A stretch of DNA of 64,000 nucleotides, taken from the NCBI RefSeq assembly GCF_003171515.1, contig NC_089395.1, positions 1,860,001-1,924,000 of the forward strand, written 5' to 3'. The notes beneath the pieces were generated by a model. It was not told the origin of the DNA and ran no database searches. It was given only the letters and a program-made list of their open reading frames with translations. Positions 54,895 through 64,000 of the stretch are shown in pieces; the stretch's first letter is position 1; each line of letters starts with the position of its first letter. The translations under genes were made by a program, and so were the position numbers. Source of the stretch: Pyrenophora tritici-repentis. Its lineage: Eukaryota > Ascomycota > Dothideomycetes > Pleosporales > Pleosporaceae.

Positions 54895-56863
54895 TTAAGA
54901 AAGAAGTTCCCAGCACTTGCGCATCCCCGTTGATAACGTCTCATCGCCCATGGCCGCCGCATCGACCCATTTGCGGGTACACGGCTCATCGCCGCATTCA
55001 AGGTCCACGGCCTCGGCGGCATCGGCCTCGACCCGGAACTGATAGGCATGCATGGTAAGCTTCAAATGGGTGAAGACGTGAACCAATGGCGGGAAATGGG
55101 CCACATAACGCGCTTTGCTCATATCAACAGCAGCCGCACTAGCGCCCAGGCTGGAGACGTATTGCGCGGCTGATGTTTTGCGCTGCTGGGGCGTCATCTG
55201 TGATGCTGTGAGCGTATTTTGCGGGAATTGCCTGTGCGTGTCGTCAGCATAATGTTCGGGTCTAGATAACGGGGTTGGCCAGGGGTGGTGGTGGTTGTTG
55301 TCAGCATGTGATTGTGGATGCCGCTTGTTACGTACCACAGGGATGCGAGGAGACCTTTGGATAAGACGTTAGCAAAGAAAGATGACTAGGATGTGGGGTT
55401 TACCTTTTGCTGGGCGTTGCTCTATCAGCCATTTGCTAGTTCCGTCCGATAGGTGTAACTCGATCATGCACACGACGCATTCTTCTTCCGCGACCTTTTT
55501 CTTTTCCGCTTTCTTCGGAAAGAGCGAACAATACATTGGTATTGACTTGGAGCCGGCTGTAGACGGGGGTGTTTTCCGCTTTTTCGATTCTTCGGCTGGC
55601 GGGGTATCAATGTCCATTGCATCGTCCTCTGTCTTAGCAGCTGGTTTTGGTGTGCTGATGGCAAAGTAGTTTGAGAGTGTGTTGGTTTGCTTCGTCGCTG
55701 CCTTTCTCTTCTTAGTCACTCGTGGTGCTTCATCCTCTGCCACCTCTTCGGTAACCGTTGCCAAATCCTCGGGATCCAGTGGCGCACATATTGAGCATGC
55801 GTCTTCGATGTCTGGGACGACGGTCGGTGACTGGCGCTTGTCAGATAACGCCTTGCCCTCACTATAGGCCCTGCACGTAGCCTGTATGGGACAATCATTG
55901 CATCGTGGTCGCGGCGTACAGACGGTGGATCCCAGCTCCATCAGCGCTTGGTTCCATAGCCCCGGTGTGGCACTTGTCTTTGTTTTCGGGAAATCGGAAG
56001 CATATTTGATCAACTGATCGGCCATATCCCAGAGAATATCCGTGGCTTTCTTGTCTTTGACATCCACGTATAAGCCAAGCTGCCGGCTTAGTACTCGCGC
56101 CACGTTTCCGTCAAGGACAGGCTCAGCTTCACCGAATGCGATGCTGGATACTGCTCCTGCGGTGTATCTCCCAATGCCGGGAAATTCTTGCAGCTCTGCA
56201 GCACCACTGGGAATGGTGCCCGCATCTTCGGATGCGGACATCATCTTCTTAGCGCCTTCATGCAGACGTGTTGCACGAGAGTAGTAACCAAGACCTTTCC
56301 AGACGGAGAGTACGTCATCATGGTTCGCGGCAGCAAGGTCTTGTACCGTTGGCCACTTCGCGATCCAGTTATTGAAGTACGGTATCACCGTCGACACCCG
56401 AGTCTGTTGCAACACTGTGTATTTGTCAGTACGTGTGCAGTGTAGACGTAACAGTACCATGACGCTCAGAAGGACCGACCACGTGACCCCGCGATCTCGC
56501 GTCCCTCACGCGTCACACGCCAACATCGCACTTACTAACTTCCGACACCCAAACCTCATACGCCCTTTTGGAAAGTATCCTCCCAAGTTCCTCTTCTCTG
56601 CCCTCATACTCTGCTGGATTAATCCATTTCTTCCTCCACGGCATGCTGCGTGTCTCTGCAACGCCATCAAACCAGCCTAACAACGCGTCACATGACGATC
56701 GATCGCCAAGCAGCTGTGGGTAATGATATGAGGTAAGATGGATGCGCGTTGGTGGCAGAGTTACCGGGAGAGATGCCGCCGGAGCTGTAATAGACGAAGG
56801 TTTGCTGGCAGCAGATTTGGCAGACACCAAGGCCTTCGCTGACGGCTTTTTGCGTGGTGGCAT
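54895..56863 (-). CDS. mutY: MutY-type adenine DNA glycosylase
   Basis: Four exons: 56863-56536, 56414-55404, 55354-55336 (19 nt) and 55231-54895; introns are 121, 49, 104 nt, all in phase; 564 residues. After a basic, Ser/Ala-rich nuclear-type leader come the catalytic Glu region (VSEVMLQQTRV, reconstituted across intron 1), the helix-hairpin-helix with catalytic Asp (EFPGIGRYTAGAV...PVLDGNVARV) and a four-cysteine [4Fe-4S] cluster. After a long acidic and basic insert, the NUDIX-like C-terminal domain begins (SKWLIEQRPAKGLLASLW, then WQFP). The enzyme removes adenine mispaired with 8-oxoguanine in base excision repair. The cysteine spacing is C-x5-C-x2-C-x5-C, one residue shorter in the first gap than the C-x6 I know from other MutYs. 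Confidence 0.93.
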
Positions 56864-57220
56864 TATTTCGCGACAAAATAGATCAAGAGTTTCAATATAG
56901 AAAGATATGGCGAAGAAAATCAGTACAGTTGCCAAACACAAGCGCACAGTCTCGGGAATTCTTGGTGTAAGGGGAAATGAGGACCAGGCACGCGCAGATG
57001 GCGCTAATCGTTGACTAGTGGGAGCAATCGCGCATGGGTCAGAAAACATGTCTAGATCTGGCCTGCACATCTAAACCCACCCCGAAATTAAGACCATCTT
57101 CGCTAATCGTACAATGATCTTCCGGCTCAAATCTGGGCTGAGTAGTGGCGCCATGATACTGCCCGAGATTTGATTAATTTCCATCGTCGCCACGTGGTTG
57201 CCGCCCAATATCCCCCGAGC
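56864..57220. other. Intergenic between MutY and the GGCT-like gene
   Basis: An in-frame ATG at 57070 would extend MutY by 69 residues including a hydrophobic run (VRLCLATVLIFFAISFYI). I judge the start at 56863 better. Nothing else was recognised. Confidence 0.4.
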
Positions 57221-57655
57221 CTACTCCTTCCAGAACTTTCTCTTGTAATCTCCCAAGTCAAACGTCCCTTCCTGAAGCAATGCACTATCCTTCTCCCCAC
57301 CCCAAATAAAGACCCTGCAATCTTCTACCACAGCTGTCTCTTCCTGCCTACCCTGTGTCTCCGCCTTACACACCTCCCACTTGTACATATCCGTCTCATA
57401 CTCCACCAGTCTCTCAAACATCTCCTCAGTCTGCACATCCCAGACAAACCCTTGCACAATATCTTCCTCGCTCCCGTTAGGTATCAAAGTAGGATAGACG
57501 CCGATCATCTTCATTTTATATCCTTTAATCGTCGCGGGTTTCAAGGCTGGGAGGTCCTGGAGATTGAGAACAAAGGCGAGGATCTCGGGGGCTTGCAGCG
57601 TGCCGTAGAAGAACATGGGCTGGGGCTGCCATCTGTTGACGGCTTGTTCTTTCAT
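57221..57655 (-). CDS. Gamma-glutamylcyclotransferase-like (AIG2 family) protein
   Basis: Intronless, 144 residues. The family's N-terminal strand and loop FFYGTLQ is at 15-21, the internal VQGFVWDV strand at 67-74, and LVEYETDMY (83-91) carries the acidic residue expected at the active site. This matches the butirosin-like cyclotransferase fold of GGCT/AIG2 proteins, which release 5-oxoproline from gamma-glutamyl amides; plant AIG2 is defence-induced. The biochemical substrate here is unknown. No signal peptide. The C-terminal GEKDSALLQEGTFDLGDYKRKF is a typical end for small fungal members. Confidence 0.85.
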   Translation of the reverse strand: MKEQAVNRWQPQPMFFYGTLQAPEILAFVLNLQDLPALKPATIKGYKMKMIGVYPTLIPNGSEEDIVQGFVWDVQTEEMFERLVEYETDMYKWEVCKAETQGRQEETAVVEDCRVFIWGGEKDSALLQEGTFDLGDYKRKFWKE

Positions 57656-58763
57656 GGTGCGTAGCCTAAATAGCTTGTCCGCCGTTTTCCTTTAGCGATA
57701 AGTCAAGTCCCTGCTGCTGTATGGAAACGGTTGTGGGGCTGGGTGATCCATTTTGCTGCTGCGGTGAAGAGGTGTTTTGTTTGTATTCGAAAGCTGGCTT
57801 TGGAAGTTTGTTGAACGACGTGATATTCAAACACTTGAGATGTGTAATGAGTCAAGTTTTGAGTCAGTCCAAGGCTGTTGCCTGACGCACACCAAGAATT
57901 ATGAATCTTTACGGCGGGGACTAACGCCGATCCCGCGCTAGTTCGTTTTTAGCCGCCATGTGGCATTTCTACGCACGAGCGTGTTGGAAACCCGAAACGC
58001 ACAATTGACTCACGCTCTATACATCGTTCAAAGTTTGCTTGTACAGGCTACCATGTACGAAAGTCGCAGATTCAATTGTTGCATAGAAGACCAAAGCGTG
58101 GAATACGTAGGTACTATATGCACTCTTCGGTCTCCAGCCGTCTGGTCTAGATAGTTTCCATAAAATAATCTTCCTGGTTTGCATTTCACGGATCTATTGC
58201 GCCATGTTTCTAGAGCATGTTCTCATTCCTACGTCCAAGTATGTCTTTCATCGCCGCGATGCCCCTCGTATTCTCTAATACTCTGCAATGGCCAGGAAAC
58301 AGGTTCAACCCTGTCAGTAGCACTAGAAATGGGGAGAATCGTGATGTATTAGGTGCTACGGAGGAAAGATCTATATAGACATGAAGTCACGCGCTAAACC
58401 TCTATAGGACTAGCGCGGGAGTGAGGGAAAGGTGAGATGAATCGCGCCTCGGGCAGAATACCTGAGGGCCATGGCTGACAAACCCCATGCACGAACATAG
58501 AGAAGAGGGAATCGCCCACAAGGTATCCACGTTGGCACGGCACTATCCTATTCGTTCCTTTATGTGTTGTGGTTTGCTCACGTACAGTTTGCACTCCAGC
58601 CTCCTGCAGTGATCTGCATTCCGCAGGCGTCCCTAGACGAGCCAAGGCATGTGCATATTGAGATGATGTTACTTGGCTCTTTTTCGCTTCTAAATATGTA
58701 AAGTAAAAACTGCGTAGGGGGGCTTTTGGGAGAATGGATTGGCCATAAAGAATGAGATAAGTA
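57656..58763. other. Intergenic, left flank of the pogo element
   Basis: No gene was recognised. The minus frame at 58394-58786 crosses the transposon border and is not supported. Confidence 0.4.
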
Positions 58764-60879
58764 GAGTCCCCACCCGGGCTGCGCACGTTTCCGGGCCGCG
58801 CACGCCGAACAACATCAACACCACAGCAAACATGAGGTTATTAAGCCACACTGAATGGCTGTATATACAAAATAACTCCGTACTTTACTAAAAATGACCT
58901 TGCGAACACTTTGTACTATCTAAATTTGGCCGGAATTTTGATGTTCCGGCCACCACGTGACGTCCGGGCTGGTTGGGCTGGTGTAGCTTCTATGGCTACA
59001 CCTGAAGCTACACTACCATCTACTCGTTTCTGCCGCTTCTTCTGCTTAGGTAGAGGTCTTGAAGCTTTGCGCTTACCTTTTTGGGAAGGTTGGATAGCTT
59101 TGTCGCTGTTTTCCTGCTGTTTCTGCTGCTCTCTTCGAGCTGCTTTGTCAGCGTTCTCCTTCTCCTTCACCATCTTGTCTCTCTCTCTCTTCTCTTGAGC
59201 CTCTTGTTTACTCTTTTCACTTAAGAGTTTCTTAGCCTCTCGGAGCTGTTTAGCATCAGCTTTTCGAGCTTGATCTGCTAGTATTTTGGCGTCTTTTCTG
59301 GCTCTTTCGTCCCGAGCTTCTTGGAGCTTTCGAGGAGAGTAGAAGACAGCATCAGTAGGCCGCTTTTGGTCCCCTTTGAGTGGCAGGCGTCGGCCACGCT
59401 TTGTACGCTTATTTTTGGTGTCAAGTGATGCAAGTAGCCCCTTGTTCTCATACTGTAGAAGCTTGTGTTGAGTACTGGCGCGGTGAATTGCTCCTACAAG
59501 CTTTGTAACCACTTGATCGTTGTTTCCCTTAATAGCACGCTCCACTAGACGTTCTGTACGCCACCAATCAGCGGGAGAGAGGTGAGATGGGCTTATATTG
59601 TCGGTCTGCAGTGGTGGTGTGGTGTAATCAAACCTCTTAGTGACTACTGTCCGATCTATCGGCCATATACCAGTGGCTTTAAAAGCAGCAACGATATTGG
59701 CTTCGGTGAAGGAAGAGGCGTACGCTGGCTTAAACAAGCTATAGAAATCAGCTTTCACCACCGGGAGAAGCCCCTGGGAGCGTTGTTGTTGCTGAGAGAG
59801 TTGAGACGAATAGTAGTGTGAGAGTGGCCCAAACACACCCACATCAAGAGGCTGAAGAGTATGGGTAGAATGAGATGGAAACACCATCACTATGATCCGA
59901 TTCTCGATCGCGTAGTCCAAAAACTGCTTAGTAAGATGGCTCCCATGGCCGTCACAGATGAGTAGCCGCCAAGACCGACGAGCTTTCTCCTTGGTGAATT
60001 GATCAAACCGCTTCAGCCATGCCAGACCAAGCTTCTCGTTGCTCCAGCCAGTGGGACTTGAGCTGACGTTGATCTGGGTGTCCTCTGGGGGTATGTCTTT
60101 AACCCAATTGTCGTATAGATCGTACGCCTCACTGCCCATGATGATGGACGTTGGCAGCGTCGTCCCATCTGCACAGATTGTTGGGATGATCGTAATCCAG
60201 TCTCTGTTGCCGTCTTGGATAGCTGCTCTTGCCCCATCTTGCACCTAAACTGGCTTACTAAACACTCTCTTTGACTTGTTCTGTACACCAATCAAGAAGC
60301 CCTTTTCATCTATATTGAAGGTAAGACGCCTCTCTATCTTATGCTCCTCCATTTTCTGATGCAGTATATTAAAATATGAGTCGTATTTATCAATAGAATC
60401 AGCCTGGTGACGTACGCGGTCGAGGGTCGGCGCCTAGCGAGAGATGAGACGGTCCTGGTTTCGATGGAGGAAGCGCTCAACCCAGCTCATTGAGACTGGG
60501 TTACCACAGATTTCTGAGCCAAAGTTCTGGATCATCTCTCTCGTAGGAGGTAGTCCTCGTATATGGAGCTCCTCTATATACTGTAGAAGCTCTAGCTCTT
60601 GTTGTGGTAGCAGAGCTTGCTTCATCCCATCACTGGTGGTTTTGTCGCGTGAGACGCCGCGCCATCTTCGGGACAGCGCACTGCGACTACAACCAAACTG
60701 GTCGGCAACTTTCTGGTATACAAAGTGTTCTCCTGGCTTTAGCGACTCCAAATATTTAACCGCTTTATCAATAGCGGTCATATTGGTGGAGTTGCGACGT
60801 GTTGAAGTTTGTGGGTGGTCTGGTGTTCTGGCGTTCGGCGTGCGCGGCCCGAAAACGTGCGCAGCCCGGGTGGGGACTC
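58764..60879 (-). mobile_element. Pogo/Fot1-type DNA transposon
   Basis: 2116 bp with 47-bp terminal inverted repeats (58764-58810, 60833-60879; GAGTCCCCACCCGGGCTGCG..., one mismatch). It is flanked by TA duplications (58762-58763, 60880-60881). It contains one transposase frame on the minus strand with two in-frame stops. Near-perfect termini suggest a fairly young copy that could still be moved by another transposase. Confidence 0.93.
58916..60781 (-). pseudogene. Pogo-family transposase with two in-frame TAG stops
   Basis: From ATG 60781 (MTAIDKAVKYLES) the frame runs 622 codons to 58916, broken only by TAG at 60434-60436 and at about 60246-60248. Domains in order are an HTH of the Psq/CENP-B type (YQKVADQFGCSRSALSRRW, then a second DNA-binding helix set ending MSWVERFLHRN), a DDE endonuclease with acidic residues in FNIDEKGF, LLICDGHGSH and LQPLDVGVFG, and a long basic, charged coiled tail (about 150 residues rich in Lys, Arg, Glu, Ala) ending in GGRNIKIPAKFR. 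Both stops are TAG; the second follows KPV and precedes VQDGA, where CAG is likely to have been present. C-to-T change is the simplest cause. Confidence 0.88.
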
Positions 60880-60881
60880 TA

Positions 60882-61332
60882 TTGTGGCCAGGCATGACTC
60901 GTTTGTTACCCAGCTATCTCTTTCGAGCATCTACACGCGATCTACATAGGTACAACTTATCTAGACTCTCGCAACATAGGTATCAGTGCGTGTAGCTGTC
61001 ACATATGCACTGAAGTTTGGCATTTCAAATACTGAACTGACTATCCTCTGACTATGCTGACTTTGTTCCTCAACCTGAAACTTGAGCCCTACACCACGAC
61101 TAAACAAAGTAACAGTACTATTTATCATGACTGGTATTCTGGATATCACTGGTAATCGGAAACCTGTATGAAGTAGAGGTACAGTGTGGTTATAGATATC
61201 ACAATCACACTATCGTGCCATTCATTCATTGTATCATAAATCTTGAATCCATCCAGCGATACGACTCAAGAACAGTTATGAATTGAAGTCATACCATATC
61301 AGATCACGAAGCCTAGCTACTATGGCCCCGCC
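60882..61332. other. Intergenic, right flank of pogo and upstream of the amidoligase-like gene
   Basis: A first exon of the downstream gene should be here if that gene is intact, but no convincing ATG-donor combination was found. Confidence 0.35.
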
Positions 61333-62451
61333 TTGCACAGATTGATCAAGCTACGCTTTAGAGCTGAGATCGAGCTGTTACTTGGTAGCAAGACCAATAA
61401 AAACAACCAGGCAGGCTTGAGTCTCATAGCTCTGGAGCTGGGTAATAAGCTTAAAGAAGTTGGTGTGAGTAGCCACTTCAACAAAGATCCAGAAGAAGAG
61501 GCGGCTTATGCAGAATGGTCCATCACCACTGAGCCGAGTGTCCCCGCACAAGAGGACCAAAGTTTATGTAAGTTTTGATTACAAAAGCTTCTCAGCCTGT
61601 CTCCCATACTATACTCATCAACAAACAGATGGTCTTGAGTTAGTCTCTCCCATTCTGATCTTTCAGGAACATTCCACGTGGCATGAACAGATGGACGCAG
61701 TGTTGTCGGTACTGGAACGCAATTTCAAGATCGAACCCACGGATGAATGCAGCACCCACATTCATGTTTCCCCTTTCAACGGTCCCTGGACTTTGGACCA
61801 AGTCAAGAAAGTCGCAAAGGCAGTTCTGTATTTTGAGCAGTCCGTTGACTCCCTCATGCCGGAAGAACGCCGCCTGAGTGCGTGAGCCAGGAGCAACAAA
61901 AGAAACGAAAAGCTCCAGAACATGACCATGCCTGAATGTTCGCATTGATAAATACAGCGCCAAATATTCCATCGGTAGCTTTGAACATGTGCGCCTACAA
62001 GATGAGCAAACGCGACAAGGATGGCAACGACATGTACACCTTTGACTACCCTTTCCGCTGGAACTTCACCCCTCTTTTGGAAGACGATATTGGAACAGTG
62101 GAATTTCTTCAACCGCCCCAATCTCTCAGCGCAAAGGACACTAAACGCTGGGTTACTCTCGCAGCTAGCTTTGTCCAAGCAGCTCTCTTGGGCACAGACG
62201 ATTTGGATCCCAATCATGTTCCTGGACCTCTATGCCATCTAAAGAGGTTCTTACAACGGGGTGCTAATGCTGCAGACATTCCCGACATGAGCATCTTGGC
62301 CGAACTCTTCAATGGCAAGACTTTGCTGAACACAACCACATTGGTTGTTCGGGAGCTGCCTCCTCACCTCCTAGCCATGTTCGACGAAAAGGGCAAGAAG
62401 AAGATTATGCAGAAGAAGCTCAAGGCTTGCGATGAAGCCGAGGACAAATGA
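61333..62451 (+). CDS. Amidoligase-like protein, 5' end unresolved
   Basis: Exons are about 61333-61567, 61629-61877 and 61958-62451; introns are 61568-61628 (61 nt, GTAAGT...AACAG) and 61878-61957 (80 nt, GTGCGT...TACAG), both in phase; stop TGA. The conserved order of the putative amidoligase family (ATP-grasp-unrelated glutamine-synthetase-like fold) is present. It starts with LRFRAEIELLL, then AEWSITTEPSV, GLELVSPILIF, the metal/substrate motif CSTHIHVSPF, an AVLYFEQSVDSLMPEERR helix, FRWNFTPLLEDDIGTVEFLQPP and a helical tail. In fungi the role is unknown; bacterial members make amide links. No in-frame ATG precedes LRFRAEIELL before a stop at about 61279, so a first exon is missing or the gene has lost its start. 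Confidence 0.72.
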
Positions 62452-63259
62452 TGCTGGGTGTTCGACAAGACGGTGCTTTTATGTATCAAGTAGAGAGGGT
62501 GTTGATGTAGCCTATTCACGGTGATCAGGTTGCAAATGGGTGTACCTTCATTTGGATTATCTGCCCATTGCACACATTCCTGGGTACACTCGATGTTTAA
62601 ACTCGGATACAGAAATCTCATGACATTCACTTCATCAAGAAAGTGTGACTTTGCCACCACCTAGTTCACAACTGCTTTAGTTTTTCACGCGCTCAGGCCT
62701 CCAGCCCACTAAATCCAGAATTATGATCGATAGATCTTGGACTCAAGTTGGCTCAGCAGTCACGCCACCGCGTTAGCCCGACGAGCGGTGATTTCATGCA
62801 GAGCACCTTCGAAAAAATACATGTACCGATATCCGACGAGTATATTCGTCGCCTCTTCCCCGAAATGACATTAGTAGCATTAGTTAGTGTACATGTTTTA
62901 AAAAATAAGCAGGAAGCCGAGAAACAATATTCTTGATTCCCTGAACGCTATCCCCCAAAAAACGCCGTATGCTGCCTTCGTATCCAACGAAAGCGACCAA
63001 TGTGTCTATTCCGCATGCAATAGATGTGTGTGGTTTGCTAGATAAAAGGGGGGTAAAACAAAAACATAAAGACCACAAAGTAAATCCAACCAAGATATCC
63101 AATACAAAGCAGATACGGGGTATAGGAACAAAACAACAGAATGTAACGACAGCGTGACTCGCAAATATCCAAAAGCCTCCAGAAGTCACGCGTCTAACTG
63201 AAATGTTAATGAATGTTGGTCTTGAAATGCCGTTTCTCGAGCAAAACGCTGGGGGATGG
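62452..63259. other. Intergenic between converging genes
   Basis: 3' flanks of the amidoligase-like and OGT-like genes. Nothing was recognised. Confidence 0.45.
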
Positions 63260-64000
63260 CTATGCCGGCAAAGGTGCCTGGTGCTTCAGCCAGATGTCGC
63301 CCCCTTCTCCTTTCTCCCACTTCTTCCATGCTATTTCGTATGCGTCCTCTAGGTCTCTGACCCATCGTCTAGTGTCAAAGAGAGGACTCGACCAGCGTGA
63401 TTCGTATAGCATTCGTCGGAGTTCGCTAAGTCGGCCACTCGCACGGTGACCGTTGTAGATACAGTTGCGAGCCAAGCGAACAGCCATTTCTTCGTATTCG
63501 TTATCGTTGCTGGCAATGAGTTCTTTTGCGGCTTGCGCGCCCGCTGGTGTTTTTGGCAGCGCACCTTTGAGTATGGAAGCTGCCATGCGAGAACACATCT
63601 TGTACTTGTAACGTGGTAACGTCAGTAGTGGTGTTCCAGACCAGAGCACATCAGCGGCTGTTGTGTGTGCATTGCACTCCGGCGTGTCGAGGAAGAGATC
63701 ACAAACACGTGCGCGGGAGATATGCTGATGCTTCTGCGCGACATCAGTGAACATGATGCGACTCGCTACCTCAGGACCGGCCCATAAGTGGGCTGTTTGC
63801 TTGAGGTTGGTCTCGCCAAGATCGGGGAATCGCAGCAGCCAAAGAACTGCGTTGGGGATCTTTTCTAGAATGCGCAACCAAGTACGGAAGGTGGTGGGTT
63901 CGATCTAGTAATCTTGGTTAGCAAAGGCGAACGATTGAAACGCAGCTCGACTTACCTTGTACAGCTGGTTGAAGTTGGCAAGAATGATCGCATTATCGGA
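63260..64000 (-). CDS. O-GlcNAc transferase-like protein, C-terminal part (5' truncated by window)
   Basis: Two exons are seen: 64000-63956 (incomplete) and 63904-63260, with a 51-nt intron (63905-63955, GTAAGT, branch GCTAACC, CTAG) in phase 0. The sequence follows the C-terminal catalytic half of OGT: NAIILANFNQLYK, then IPNAVLWLLRFPD, SRARVCDLFLDTPECNAHTTAADVLWSGTPLLTLP and a closing helix (SSPLFDTRRWVRDLEDAYEIAW). Those blocks match nucleotide-sugar-binding residues of human OGT. The enzyme transfers GlcNAc from UDP-GlcNAc to Ser/Thr of intracellular proteins; TPR repeats would be upstream, outside the window. Many yeasts lack this enzyme whereas filamentous fungi often have homologues. 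Whether it is a true OGT or a SEC-like/chimeric relative needs the N-terminus. Confidence 0.88.

Noticed and set aside
56864..57070. Longer MutY N-terminus with a hydrophobic segment
   Set aside because: The downstream ATG gives a normal basic nuclear leader; a membrane segment is not expected for this enzyme.

Overview
The window is nuclear DNA of a filamentous ascomycete, most likely a dothideomycete of the Pleosporales type. That placement is inferred from several features: introns of about 48-120 nt with GTRNGT donors and CTRAC/TACTAAC-like branch points, intron-poor genes on both strands, a HET-domain NLR, a fungal Zn2Cys6 regulator, a secreted cutinase, and copia, pogo, hAT and Tad-like LINE transposons. 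No species can be named from the sequence alone.

The layout alternates conserved housekeeping genes with transposon-damaged accessory stretches. From left to right: the C-terminus of MCM3 (1-233); an unrecognised gene (756-6277, minus) split by a copia retrotransposon (1549-5772); a Cys-rich single-pass membrane protein (7078-7914); a small conserved-looking 3-exon gene (8041-8603); and a Ser/Thr-rich membrane protein (9156-9788). Next is a 4.9-kb element with terminal inverted repeats of about 465 bp and a TA target duplication (10576-15464). Its only gene is a HET/NB-ARC/TPR NLR, and it sits inside another unrecognised gene (10384-16345). An intronless gene (16970-18487), a mucin-like membrane protein (19104-20059) and a Zn2Cys6 transcription factor (20202-25311) follow. 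The transcription factor is broken by a second, gag-only copia element (20782-23616).

The centre holds a second Cys-rich membrane protein (28222-29220), a Na+/H+ antiporter (31576-33581), a tubby-like protein (35918-36631) and a nested hAT/LINE/LTR block (36660-39237). The right third is more conserved: an unknown gene with an in-frame stop (40561-41933), a tRNA-like gene, a short-chain dehydrogenase, an Hsp31/DJ-1 protein, a cutinase, an ammonium transporter, MutY, a gamma-glutamylcyclotransferase-like protein, a pogo transposon (58764-60879), an amidoligase-like gene and the C-terminal end of an O-GlcNAc transferase-like gene at the window edge.

All the large insertions, and two identical 128-bp hAT MITEs, can be delimited to the base by their target-site duplications. 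In three cases, removing the element and one duplication copy gives back an uninterrupted reading frame, so three genes were knocked out by insertion. The most interesting object is the NLR carried as the sole cargo of a TIR element. Its seven near-identical 42-residue TPR repeats have the high-internal-conservation pattern known from fast-evolving fungal NLRs.

Gene functions do not form a single pathway. Recurring themes are cell-surface sensing (several single-pass membrane proteins), ion and nitrogen transport, genome maintenance (MCM3, MutY) and non-self recognition (the NLR).
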